Both the position numbers and the translations under genes were made by a program. Positions 9,356 to 17,192 of a stretch of 64,000 nucleotides of DNA are shown piece after piece. This DNA is from Streptomyces avicenniae (GTDB lineage: Bacteria; Actinomycetota; Actinomycetes; Streptomycetales; Streptomycetaceae). How positions within the stretch are numbered: position 1 is the stretch's first letter; every line of letters starts with the position of its first letter. Under the pieces are notes generated by a model. It saw nothing but the letters and a program-made list of their open reading frames with translations. It was not told the DNA's origin and made no database searches. The stretch covers positions 558,001 through 622,000 of the forward strand of contig NZ_JOEK01000001.1 in assembly GCF_000719135.1 (NCBI RefSeq), given 5' to 3'.

Positions 9356-10423
9356 TCAGGCGTCGAAGTCGAGGGCGACGTGGTCGGTGAGCGGCTGGGC
9401 CTGGCAGGCGAGGACGTAGCCCGCGGCGAGTTCGTCGTCCTCCAGCGCGTCGTTGCGCGCCAGGTGCACGCGGCCCTCGGTGAGGCGTGCGCGGCAGGTG
9501 CCGCAGACGCCGCCCCGGCAGGCGTACGGGGCGTCGGGGCGGGCGCGCAGGAGCGCGGAGAGGAGGGGTTCGCCCGGGGTGGCGGCGCAGGTGGTCCCGC
9601 GCCCGTCGAGCAGGGCGGTGAGGGTGGTGGTGTGCGGGGCGGGGTGCGGGGGTGAGTCGGAAAACGAACGTTCGTTTTCCAAGGTGGCCGGCGGGTCGGG
9701 CGTCGTCAGGAACAGTTCGCTGCGCACCCGTTCCGGCGGCACGCCGAGTGCCCGCAGCGCGGATCGTGACGCGTCGATCAGTCCCGGCGGCCCGCACAGG
9801 TACCAGCCCGTCACGGCGTCAGGCGGCACGAGTGCCGCCAGCAGGTCGCGCAGCCGTGCCGCGTCCAGCCGCCCGCTGGCGGGACCGGCCTGCCGCTCCT
9901 CGCGCGTCAGCGCGTGCGCGAGCTGGAAGCGGCCCGGGTGGCGGTCCTTCAGGTCGGCCACCTCGTCGAGGAACATCGCGCTGCCCGCCGTCCGGTCGCT
10001 GCGCAGCAGCGTGAAGCGTGCGTCCGTCCGCGCGGCGAGCAGCGAGGCCGCCATCGACAGCACCGGCGTGATCCCGCTCCCGCCCGCCACCGCTGCGTAG
10101 TGCCCGGGCGCCGGGCGCAGCGTGAACCGTCCGCGCGGCGGCATCACGTCCAGCCGGTCGCCCGCCGCCAGCGCCGTCACCGCGTGCGTCGAGAACGCGC
10201 CGCCCGGGATCAGGCGCACCCCGATCGTCACCTCGCCGCGCTCCGGCCCCGCCGGGCTGCACAGCGAGTACGTGCGGCGCAGACCCGCGTGGCGCACCGT
10301 CAGGTGCTGGCCGGGGACGTGCCGGAACACGCCGCGCAGCGCGGGCGGGACGGCGAGTGTGATGGCGACCGCGTCGTCGGCCGACCGGTCGAGACGCGCC
10401 ACCGTGAGGGGATGGAACGGCAC
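9356..10423 (-). CDS. paaE: Phenylacetyl-CoA epoxidase reductase subunit PaaE
   Basis: A 355-residue iron-sulfur flavoprotein that passes electrons from NADPH to the PaaABC epoxidase. The order is an FAD-binding barrel with RRTYSLCSP near residue 50, an NAD(P) domain with GGSGITPVLSMA and WYLCGPPGLI, a linker, then a plant-type ferredoxin domain with CRGGVCGTC and a later cysteine in VLACQAQP that together bind a 2Fe-2S cluster. It starts 3 bases after the paaD stop. The linker contains a perfect 22-bp palindrome at DNA level (see separate entry). It is the last clear paa gene of the operon. Confidence 0.95.
   Translation of the reverse strand: MPFHPLTVARLDRSADDAVAITLAVPPALRGVFRHVPGQHLTVRHAGLRRTYSLCSPAGPERGEVTIGVRLIPGGAFSTHAVTALAAGDRLDVMPPRGRFTLRPAPGHYAAVAGGSGITPVLSMAASLLAARTDARFTLLRSDRTAGSAMFLDEVADLKDRHPGRFQLAHALTREERQAGPASGRLDAARLRDLLAALVPPDAVTGWYLCGPPGLIDASRSALRALGVPPERVRSELFLTTPDPPATLENERSFSDSPPHPAPHTTTLTALLDGRGTTCAATPGEPLLSALLRARPDAPYACRGGVCGTCRARLTEGRVHLARNDALEDDELAAGYVLACQAQPLTDHVALDFDA
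9659..9680. promoter_or_regulatory. Perfect 22-bp palindrome inside paaE
   Basis: The half-site GGAAAACGAAC is followed directly by its exact reverse complement. On the coding strand it encodes part of ENERSFS in the linker between the two PaaE domains. The core AACGAACGTTCGTT holds two overlapping AACG-NN-CGTT units, the kind of site bound by TetR-type PaaR regulators as I recall from Thermus. The same core recurs in paaC. No paaR gene is in the window. Confidence 0.5.
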
Positions 10424-10426
10424 CGG

Positions 10427-10957
10427 TCAGTGCTCCTTCATGTGGTCGAACGGTTCACGGCATGTCGCGCACCGCCGCAGCGCGGTGCAGGCGGTGGAGG
10501 AGAAACGGCTCAGCAGCTCCGTGTCCGCGCTGCCGCACTGCGGGCAGCGCGGCGGGGGCAGCGGCGCCGGGGCCAGTCGCATCGGGGTCAGTGGCACGAG
10601 GACCGGGCCGCCGCCGCGCGGCCGGGGCGGGGCGATCCCGGCGGCGGCGAGCTTGGCGCGCCCGCGCGGGCTGATGTCGTCGGTGGACCAGGGCGGCGCG
10701 TAGACCGTGAGGACCGTCACGGCGGCGGCGCCGTGGGCGGTGAGCGCGCGGCGGATGTCGTCCGCCATCGCCTCGACGGCGGGGCAGCCGGTGTACGTCG
10801 GCGTCAGCTCGACCGTGACGCGCGGCCCTTCGTCCGGCCAGGTGGGCGGCTCCACGCGTACGTCCCGCAGCACGCCCAGCTCGTCGAGCGTGATCACCGG
10901 CAGCTCCGGGTCGGGCACGGCTCCGGCGACGGCGCGGAAGGCCTTGGCCGCCGTCAC
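10427..10957 (-). CDS. paaD: Phenylacetate epoxidase assembly protein PaaD
   Basis: A 176-residue protein of the DUF59/MIP18 type. The N-terminal half has VPDPELPVITLDELGVLRDV and TPTYTGCPAVEAM, the conserved cysteine patch of the family. The C-terminus has a zinc-ribbon-like CPQCGS...CATC pair. In E. coli PaaD is needed for active PaaABCE and is thought to help insert iron or Fe-S centres. The start GTG at 10957 overlaps the paaC stop by 4 bases and the stop lies 3 bases before paaE, so the genes are coupled. Confidence 0.92.
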   Translation of the reverse strand: MTAAKAFRAVAGAVPDPELPVITLDELGVLRDVRVEPPTWPDEGPRVTVELTPTYTGCPAVEAMADDIRRALTAHGAAAVTVLTVYAPPWSTDDISPRGRAKLAAAGIAPPRPRGGGPVLVPLTPMRLAPAPLPPPRCPQCGSADTELLSRFSSTACTALRRCATCREPFDHMKEH

Positions 10958-11655
10958 CAGGACGCGCCCGGGTGGCTGCGGTGCAGGTGCTGCATCTCGG
11001 CGAGGAGGCGGCCGAACGGCTCGGTGTGCACGCCCTCGCGGCCGAGGCCGCCCGCGCGTCGGGGGGCGAAGGGCGGCACGGTCAGGGTCGCCTCGGTCAG
11101 CACGGCGGTGACGCGGGCGGTCCAGTCGGCGTGCAGCGCCGCGTAGTCGATGCCGGGCACGACGGGGTGGAACAGCTCGCCCGTGTAGCGCCAGAGCGCG
11201 TCGGCGGCGCGCTGCATCCGCGTGTGGCTGACGGCCGTCCCGTCGCCGAGGCGCAGCGTCCAGGTGACGGCGTGGTCGCGGTGGTACGCCGTCTCGGACA
11301 CGGCCTTCGCGGCGAGCGCGGCCACGTCGTCCGTGCCGGTGGCGAGGCGTCCGTACAACAGCTCTTGGTAGGTGGAGAAGTAGAGCTGGCGGGCGATGGT
11401 GTGCGCGAAGTCGCCGTTCGGCTGCTCGGTGAGCTGCGCGTTGTAAAACGAACGTTCGTTTCGCAGGAAGGCGAGCGCGTCCTCGTCCCCCACCATCGCG
11501 TACAACGCCCGCGCCTGCCCGAGCAGATCGAGCGCGAGGTTCGCCAGGGCGACCTCCTCCTCAAGGACCGGCGCGTGCCCGGCCCATTCGGCGAGGCGGT
11601 GCGAGAGGATCAGCGCGTCGTCCGCGAGCGGCAGCGCCACGCCGGGCGCCGTCAC
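10954..11655 (-). CDS. paaC: Phenylacetyl-CoA epoxidase structural subunit PaaC
   Basis: A 233-residue ferritin-like protein, the non-catalytic partner of PaaA in the multicomponent oxygenase that makes the ring-1,2-epoxide of phenylacetyl-CoA. The sequence shows LSHRLAEWAGHAPVLEEEVA, DEDALAFLRNERSF, and QLTEQPNGDFAHTIARQLYF, all typical. The start GTG 11655 overlaps paaB by 4 bases. The codons for NERSF form the same palindrome core found in paaE; here the peptide is itself family-conserved, so the DNA palindrome may partly reflect protein constraint. Confidence 0.95.
   Translation of the reverse strand: MTAPGVALPLADDALILSHRLAEWAGHAPVLEEEVALANLALDLLGQARALYAMVGDEDALAFLRNERSFYNAQLTEQPNGDFAHTIARQLYFSTYQELLYGRLATGTDDVAALAAKAVSETAYHRDHAVTWTLRLGDGTAVSHTRMQRAADALWRYTGELFHPVVPGIDYAALHADWTARVTAVLTEATLTVPPFAPRRAGGLGREGVHTEPFGRLLAEMQHLHRSHPGASW
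11446..11461. promoter_or_regulatory. Perfect 16-bp palindrome inside paaC
   Basis: AAACGAAC followed by its exact reverse complement, encoding N-E-R-S-F in PaaC. It shares its full 16-bp core with the palindrome in paaE, about 1.8 kb away. Two copies in one operon are unlikely by chance. A TetR-type operator is the simplest reading, but both lie within genes rather than at a promoter. Confidence 0.45.
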
Positions 11656-11996
11656 AGGTGGCGCACCCCGTCCGGCACCTCGTAGAACGTCGGGTGCCGG
11701 TACGGCTTGTCGGCGGCCGGGGCGAAGAACGGGTCCCGCTCGTCAGGGGACGACGCGGCGATCGCCGCGGCCGGGACGACCCACAGGGACACGCCCTCGC
11801 CGCGCCGCGTGAAGAGATCCCGCGCGTTGCGCAGGGCCAGTTCGGCGTCCGGCGCGTGCAGACTGCCCGCGTGCGTGTGCGCCAGGCCGCGCCGCGGCCG
11901 GACGAACACCTCCCACAGCGGCCAGTCCGCACCGGACGCACCGGACGTGCCGGACGCGCTCCCCGCGCCCACCGCGCCACCCGTCGTGCCGCTCAC
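11652..11996 (-). CDS. paaB: Phenylacetyl-CoA epoxidase subunit PaaB
   Basis: A 114-residue small subunit. From residue about 23 it reads [26 protein letters not shown], then [19 protein letters not shown] and [16 protein letters not shown], the PaaB signature. The first 20 or so residues are a Gly/Ala/Ser-rich extension not usual in the family. The start GTG 11996 is chosen because it overlaps the paaA stop by 4 bases; longer upstream readings are arginine/glycine noise. PaaB bridges PaaAC units in the complex. Confidence 0.92.
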   Translation of the reverse strand: MSGTTGGAVGAGSASGTSGASGADWPLWEVFVRPRRGLAHTHAGSLHAPDAELALRNARDLFTRRGEGVSLWVVPAAAIAASSPDERDPFFAPAADKPYRHPTFYEVPDGVRHL

Positions 11997-12970
11997 GCCG
12001 CCACCTCCTCGCCTTCCCCGCCGCCGCGCCCACCGCGCTTCGCCGCGTACGCCGCGGCGGCCTCCCGCACCCAGGCGCCCTCCTCGTGCGCCCGCCGCCG
12101 CTGCGCGAGCCGCTCCTCGTTGCACGGCCCCTCACCGCGCAGCACGGCACGGAACTCGTCCCAGTCGATCGCCCCGAACTCCCAGTGCCCACGCGCCTCG
12201 TCAAAGCGCAGCGCCGGGTCGGGCAGCGTCAGCCCGAGCGAAGCGGCCTGCGGCACGCAGATGTCCACGAACCGCTGCCGCAACTCGTCGTTCGTGTGCC
12301 GCTTGATCCGCCAGGCCACCGACCGCTCGGTGCGCGGGGAATCCCCGTCCGGCGGGCCGAACATCATCAGCGACGGCCACCACCAGCGGTCCACCGCGTC
12401 CTGCGCCATCGCGCGCTGCTCCGCCGTCCCCCGGGCGAGCGTGTGCAGCAACTCGTAGCCCTGACGCTGGTGGAACGACTCCTCCTTGCAGATACGGACC
12501 ATCGCGCGCGCGTACGGCCCGTAGGAACACCGGCACAGCGGCACCTGGTTGGTGATCGCCGCGCCGTCCACCAGCCAGCCGATGGCGCCGACGTCCGCCC
12601 AGGTCAGCGTCGGGTAGTTGAAGATCGACGAGTACTTCTGGCGGCCGGTGTGCAGCTTGTCGAGCAGCTCGGCGCGCCCGACGCCCAGCGTCTCGGCCGC
12701 CCCGTACAGGTACAGCCCGTGGCCCGCCTCGTCCTGCACCTTGGCGATGAGGATCGCCTTGCGGCGCAGCGAGGGGGCGCGCGTGATCCAGTTCGCCTCC
12801 GGCTGCATGCCGATGATCTCGGAGTGGGCGTGCTGCGCGATCTGCCGCACCAGCGTGGCCCGGTACGCGTCGGGCATCTCGTCACGCGGCTCGATACGGG
12901 TCTCGGCGGCCACGGCGCGCTCGAAGCGGGCGAGCGCCGCCGTCGTGGCCGGGTCATCGGTGACCGGCAT
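11993..12970 (-). CDS. paaA: Phenylacetyl-CoA epoxidase catalytic subunit PaaA
   Basis: A 325-residue di-iron ferritin-like oxygenase subunit and first gene of the paaABCDE operon. It shows [37 protein letters not shown] (ExxH iron ligands) and [17 protein letters not shown] (second ExxH), all intact. It inserts one oxygen atom into the aromatic ring of phenylacetyl-CoA. The start ATG 12970 is preceded by GGGGGG some 8 bases upstream. The ring-opening enzyme PaaN lies at 17.1 kb; the CoA ligase and lower-pathway genes are not in this window. Confidence 0.96.
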   Translation of the reverse strand: MPVTDDPATTAALARFERAVAAETRIEPRDEMPDAYRATLVRQIAQHAHSEIIGMQPEANWITRAPSLRRKAILIAKVQDEAGHGLYLYGAAETLGVGRAELLDKLHTGRQKYSSIFNYPTLTWADVGAIGWLVDGAAITNQVPLCRCSYGPYARAMVRICKEESFHQRQGYELLHTLARGTAEQRAMAQDAVDRWWWPSLMMFGPPDGDSPRTERSVAWRIKRHTNDELRQRFVDICVPQAASLGLTLPDPALRFDEARGHWEFGAIDWDEFRAVLRGEGPCNEERLAQRRRAHEEGAWVREAAAAYAAKRGGRGGGEGEEVAA

Positions 12971-13107
12971 GCCTCCGGCCCCCCTTCATCAGGCGACCGT
13001 GCGTCCCTTCCGATGGTGGGCGGGCCGTACCGGCGTGTCAAGGCCGCCCGCGGGCGGGTACGGTGCACGGGTCAGCGAGAGAGCAGTCGCGGGGGAGCGG
13101 GCCGAAG

Positions 13108-13902
13108 ATGCTGCCATCCGAGCCGGGACCGGCCGAGTCCGGTACCCCCGGCGCGTCCGGGTACGAAGCCGCGGGCGAGGACGGGACCGCGCGGGGGAGA
13201 CCCGAGGCGTCCGACGCCGCCCTGCGGGACGCCGCGACCGAGACCGTCCGGCTGCGCACGCTGTCCTGGCCGTCCCGGCTCGTCGTCGCCCTCGCCATCG
13301 GTGGCCTCGCCGTCTACGCGACGGTGCACCTCGCGATGATCTTCCTCTACGTCGCGCCGTCCAACACGGTGCGCGAGCAGGCGGAGGGGGCGCGCGACTA
13401 CGTCCTGCCCGAGTTCGAGCAGAACTGGAAGCTGTTCGCGCCCAACCCGCTCCAGCGCAACGTGGCCGTCGAGGTACGCGTCGAGACGTCCGAGCCGGTC
13501 GGAGGCGTCCGCGTCTCCGACTGGATCAGCCTCACCGCCATGGACATCGAGAACATCGAGGGCAGCCTGCTCCCCAGCCACGCCGACCAGAACATCCTGC
13601 GGCGCGGCTGGGACTTCCTGACCGGCGCCCACACCGACGAGGGCGAGCCCATCGGCCTGCGCGGCGAGTTGTCGGAGGCGTACCTGCGGCGCATCGCGCT
13701 GCTGCGGCTGAGCGACACGATGGACGTGACGACGGTCGAGCGCGTCCAGTTCCGCGAGGCGCGCACCCGCGTGCCCGCCCCCGACTGGCGGTCCGAGGAC
13801 TTCGACACGAGCACCACCTACCTCCCCATGGACTGGTGGACGGTGGAGCCGGAGGACCTGCCCGCCGACGTGCGGGACGACGCGGCGGAGGACGCCTCAT
13901 GA
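13108..13902 (+). CDS. DUF5819-like single-span membrane protein
   Basis: A 264-residue protein with a polar, acidic N-terminus, one hydrophobic span near residues 60-85 (LVVALAIGGLAVYATVHLAMIFLY), then an extracytoplasmic domain beginning with APSNTV and containing FEQNWKLFAPNPLQRNV. The phrase 'W-x-LFAPNP' is the mark of the DUF5819 family. The start ATG 13108 has GGGGGAGCGG upstream. It overlaps the next gene by ATGA. The family is found next to HTTM-domain genes in streptomycetes, so a joint role is likely, but the reaction is not known. Confidence 0.75.
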   Translation: MLPSEPGPAESGTPGASGYEAAGEDGTARGRPEASDAALRDAATETVRLRTLSWPSRLVVALAIGGLAVYATVHLAMIFLYVAPSNTVREQAEGARDYVLPEFEQNWKLFAPNPLQRNVAVEVRVETSEPVGGVRVSDWISLTAMDIENIEGSLLPSHADQNILRRGWDFLTGAHTDEGEPIGLRGELSEAYLRRIALLRLSDTMDVTTVERVQFREARTRVPAPDWRSEDFDTSTTYLPMDWWTVEPEDLPADVRDDAAEDAS

Positions 13903-15176
13903 GCGACACCCCCACGGCGCCTGCCCCCGGCGCCCTGCCCCCGTCCCCGTTCAAGGGGCTCAGCAAGGGCTTCGACTCCGCCCTCGCCCGCGGCATCGGC
14001 CATGTGACGCGGCGCACCCTCGGCCCGCACCAGACGGCGATCGTCCGCATCGGCTTCGCCGTGACGATGCTGACGTTCCTGCTGCGCGAGTGGCCGCACC
14101 GCGGCGAGCTGTACGGCCCCGACAGCCCGTGGGGGTTCGACCTCGCCGCCCGCTTCACCGCCAACAACCAGGCGTTCAGCCTCCTGCTGTGGAACGACTC
14201 GCACCTGTGGTTCGAACTGGTCTACCACCTGACGATCCTCGCCAGCGTCGCCATGCTGGTCGGCTGGCGGACCCGGCTCAGCTCCCTGCTGTTCATGATC
14301 GGCGTGCTGTCGCTCCAGAACCGCAGCATCTTCATGGGCGACGGCGGCGACAACGTCATCCACCTCATGGCGATGTACCTGACGCTGACCCGCTGCGCGC
14401 GCGTCTGGTCGCTGGACGCCCGCCGCGCCGCCCGTACCCCGCGCGACGCCACGGACCCGGCGGGGATCGCGCTGTGGGCCCTCTCCGGTGCCGCGCTGCT
14501 CGCGGCCCTGCTCTCCGGCGAACTCGACAGCCCGATCTGGAGCATGTTCTTCTGCGGCATGTGGGCCGCGCACGCCGTCTGGTGGTTGCTGCGCCGTCAC
14601 GCGCCGGGGGAGCCGCGGATCGTCGCCGACATGATCGCCAACCTGGTGCACAACGCCGCGCTGCTGGTGATCATGTGCGAGGTCTGCCTGATCTACGCCA
14701 CCGCCGGGTGGTACAAGATCCAGGGCTCCCGCTGGCAGGACGGCACGGCCGTCTACTACCCGATGAACCTGGACTACTTCACGCCCTGGCCCTGGCTGAC
14801 CGACTTCCTGGCGGCCAACGGCTACCTGGTCCTCGCGATGAGCTACGGCACGGTGTTCGTCCAGGTCGGGTTCGTCTTCGCGCTGCTCAACCGGCGGGCC
14901 AAGAACATCCTGTTGTTCGTCATGGTCGGCGAGCACCTCGGCATCGCCGTGCTGATGGGGCTGCCGTTCTTCTCCCTCGCCATGATCGCGATGGACGCCG
15001 TGTTCCTGCCGACGGCCTTCCTGCTGTGGGGCGGCTCGCGCCTGCGGCTGGGGGCGGAACGGCTGCTGCCCGCGTCCGTACGCCACCGGTTCGCCGCGCC
15101 GCCGCCCGCCCCGGCCGCCGCCGCGTCCCTGCCGGGGCAGCGCGCGACCGAGCGGGAAACGGCCGCACACAGGTGA
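13899..15176 (+). CDS. HTTM-domain integral membrane protein
   Basis: A 425-residue multi-span membrane protein. It has about eight to ten hydrophobic segments, with PHQTAIVRIGFAVTMLTFLL, NRSIFMGDGGDNVIHLMAMYL and LIYATAGWYKIQGSRWQDGT; the last matches the HTTM family, which is related to vitamin K-dependent gamma-carboxylase. In bacteria the family's substrate is unknown. It starts at ATG 13899 within the end of the DUF5819-like gene and its stop overlaps the start of the RNA methylase gene, so three genes are coupled. The C-terminal tail is cytoplasmic and low-complexity. Confidence 0.8.
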   Translation: MSDTPTAPAPGALPPSPFKGLSKGFDSALARGIGHVTRRTLGPHQTAIVRIGFAVTMLTFLLREWPHRGELYGPDSPWGFDLAARFTANNQAFSLLLWNDSHLWFELVYHLTILASVAMLVGWRTRLSSLLFMIGVLSLQNRSIFMGDGGDNVIHLMAMYLTLTRCARVWSLDARRAARTPRDATDPAGIALWALSGAALLAALLSGELDSPIWSMFFCGMWAAHAVWWLLRRHAPGEPRIVADMIANLVHNAALLVIMCEVCLIYATAGWYKIQGSRWQDGTAVYYPMNLDYFTPWPWLTDFLAANGYLVLAMSYGTVFVQVGFVFALLNRRAKNILLFVMVGEHLGIAVLMGLPFFSLAMIAMDAVFLPTAFLLWGGSRLRLGAERLLPASVRHRFAAPPPAPAAAASLPGQRATERETAAHR

Positions 15177-15901
15177 CGTCCGCCCCCGCCGACCGCTGGC
15201 ACGCCCTCGCCGCCGAGGGGACGGTGCTGCTCGACGGCTTCCACGCCGTCAAGCACGCCGTCCGCTTCGGCGCCCGGCTGCCGCTGGCCGTCACCACCGA
15301 CAAGCCCGCGACGCTGGCTCTCGCCCGCGACCTGGCCCCCGACACGGTCCCCGCCCTGGACGCGCTGCTGACGCCCGTGCCGCCCGCGACGCTGGCCGGG
15401 CTCGTGCCGCGCCCGCATCCGACCGGCGTCGCCGCGCTCGCCGTCCCCGCGCCGCGTGCCCCGGCCCGTACGGCGCCGGTCGTCGTCCTCGACAACCCGC
15501 GGCACCTCGGCAACATCGGCGCCGTCGTCCGCCTGGCCGCCGGGGCGGGCGCGGGCGGCGTCGTCACCACCGGCACGGTCGATCCGTGGCACCCGGCGGT
15601 CCTGCGCGCCGCCGCCGGGCTGCACTGGGCCACGGCCGTCGAACGGCGCACGGTGGACACGCTCCCGCCAGGACCGCTGTACGCGCTCGACCCGGACGGT
15701 GACGACCTGCGGTCCGTCACGTTCGAGGACGGCGCGCTGCTGGCGTTCGGCTCGGAACGGGCCGGTCTCTCCGCGGAGATGCGCGCGCGGGCGACGGGGC
15801 TGCTCGCGCTGCCCATGCGCCCGGGGGTGTCGAGCTACAACCTCGCCACCAGCGTCGGCATGACGCTCTACCACTGGATGGCGCGGCGCCCGGCGGGCTG
15901 A
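15173..15901 (+). CDS. SpoU/TrmH-family RNA 2'-O-methyltransferase
   Basis: A 242-residue SPOUT methylase. VVVLDNPRHLGNIGAVVRLA is motif 1, LLAFGSERAGLS is motif 2 and MRPGVSSYNLATSVGMTLY is motif 3, which form the knotted SAM site. The N-terminal 90 residues are a small substrate-binding domain (DGFHAVKHAVRFGA). The target RNA, tRNA or 23S, cannot be told. It starts at GTG 15173, overlapping the HTTM gene by 4 bases, which is an odd partner for an RNA modifier. Confidence 0.85.
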   Translation: MTSAPADRWHALAAEGTVLLDGFHAVKHAVRFGARLPLAVTTDKPATLALARDLAPDTVPALDALLTPVPPATLAGLVPRPHPTGVAALAVPAPRAPARTAPVVVLDNPRHLGNIGAVVRLAAGAGAGGVVTTGTVDPWHPAVLRAAAGLHWATAVERRTVDTLPPGPLYALDPDGDDLRSVTFEDGALLAFGSERAGLSAEMRARATGLLALPMRPGVSSYNLATSVGMTLYHWMARRPAG

Positions 15902-15923
15902 GCCCGGCCCCACGCGCGGCCCG

Positions 15924-16643
15924 TCACCCCGCGGCGTCCGCCGCTTCCGCCTCGGCCTCCTCCGCCTCCGCCTCCGCCTCGGCCGCCTCGGCGTTGTACG
16001 TCGCGATGCGGTCCGTCAGTTCACGCAGCGCGCTGATCCGCATCGTCGGCAGCCGGTCGGCGTCCGGGTCGTGACGGCGGGCGAGCCCCCACGGGCCGCG
16101 CCTGACGAGCGCGGTGGGCAGGCCCGCCTCCCGCGCGGGCGCGATGTCCTCGTCGAGCCGGTCGCCGACGTAGAGCACCTCGTGCGGCGCGAGCCGCAGC
16201 GCCTCGGCCATGATCAGGAAGAAACGCGGGTCGGGCTTGGCGATGCCGCCGGTGTCCCAGGAGGTGGCGATGAGGTCCACGCTGCTCTCGAACAGCCGCC
16301 GCAGGATCATCGTCGTGGTGTACGACTGGTTCGCGGCGACGCCCACCAGCAGCCCGGCCTCCCGCAGCAGCCGCAGCGTGATCCGGACGTCCGGGTAGAG
16401 GTCGTTCTCGCCGAACCACTCGGGCTGGCCCACCGCGTCCCGCTTCTCCCGCTCCCGCGCCATGTCGAAGCCGGGCCGGAAGATCTGGAACGTGTCGAGG
16501 TGGTCGCGCCCCTGCGCGATCGTGGCGCCGAACTGGGTGGAGAACGTGTGGCGCGGGACGCCGAGCCAGGCGGCCCAGCCGTCCCACTCGCGGCTCTCGT
16601 CCACCAGGCACTCACCGGCGTCGAACAACACGGCACGAATCAT
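15924..16643 (-). CDS. HAD-superfamily hydrolase
   Basis: A 239-residue HAD phosphatase-like protein. Motif I is AVLFDAGECLVDES, which carries D-A-G rather than the usual D-x-D, so the second aspartate is replaced by glycine; catalysis as a standard phosphatase is therefore doubtful. VAANQSYTT is motif II, IAKPDPRFF motif III and VLYVGDRLDEDI motif IV. The C-terminus is a run of about twenty alternating Glu and Ala residues coded by TCCGCC-type hexamers. The start ATG 16643 is where homology begins. It converges on the methylase gene. Confidence 0.8.
   Translation of the reverse strand: MIRAVLFDAGECLVDESREWDGWAAWLGVPRHTFSTQFGATIAQGRDHLDTFQIFRPGFDMAREREKRDAVGQPEWFGENDLYPDVRITLRLLREAGLLVGVAANQSYTTTMILRRLFESSVDLIATSWDTGGIAKPDPRFFLIMAEALRLAPHEVLYVGDRLDEDIAPAREAGLPTALVRRGPWGLARRHDPDADRLPTMRISALRELTDRIATYNAEAAEAEAEAEEAEAEAADAAG
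15940..15990. repeat. Imperfect TCCGCC hexamer repeat in the HAD gene
   Basis: A short run of TCCGCC/TCGGCC units codes for the Glu-Ala tail of the HAD protein. Such repeats vary in length by slippage; loss or gain of a unit keeps the frame. Confidence 0.6.
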
Positions 16644-16943
16644 GGGCCGCAGCGTATAGACGGCGGTCCGCGCCGCACAGGAACACGTCGCCGATACGGG
16701 CGGACTGCGCGCGAACCCGGGACAAGCACCCCTCGCGTCCGGCATATTGCCCGCACGCGCCCCGGCGCCGCCCCCCGACACCCCCGCCAGGCCGGGCGAT
16801 TCGAACGCGCGGTCCCGTTTCACCCCCGCCGCGTCCCCCGATGGGGTCTTCTGTTGCGCAATGCGGCGGAAATCGGCGCACCGCCGCCACGGAGAGCGCG
16901 CAGAGTGGTCCTGACGGTGACGGACGGACGGAGGGGGCCTGCG
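16644..16943. other. Divergent intergenic region
   Basis: This 300-bp gap lies between the HAD gene and a small plus-strand gene. It should hold both promoters. I see no gene, repeat or clear operator in it. Confidence 0.4.
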
Positions 16944-17192
16944 ATGGCCTGGACGTACGGCGCGTGCGTGGTGGACACGCGGACCGGCAGGATCGGGCGG
17001 ATCACCGCGCGGACGGACGAGCGCTTCCGCCTCACCCCGCTCAGCAGCGGCCGTGTCTGGGACTGCCCGGTGGACGCGGTCCGCGAGGCCACCGAGTGGG
17101 AGCAGCGCAACGCCGATGTCCTGGACGCCACCTGGCGTTTCTGGCGCCCTAGGCGCCACGGCGGACTTCCACCGTACGGAAACGTGGGGTGA
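16944..17192 (+). CDS. Small conserved-type hypothetical protein
   Basis: An 82-residue protein beginning MAWTYGACVVDTRTGRIGRIT and containing LTPLSSGRVWDCPVDAVREA, a compact beta-rich pattern common to small streptomycete proteins of unknown role. The start ATG 16944 has GGAGGGGG eight bases upstream. The last 44 bases overlap the convergent paaN gene. Confidence 0.6.
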   Translation: MAWTYGACVVDTRTGRIGRITARTDERFRLTPLSSGRVWDCPVDAVREATEWEQRNADVLDATWRFWRPRRHGGLPPYGNVG

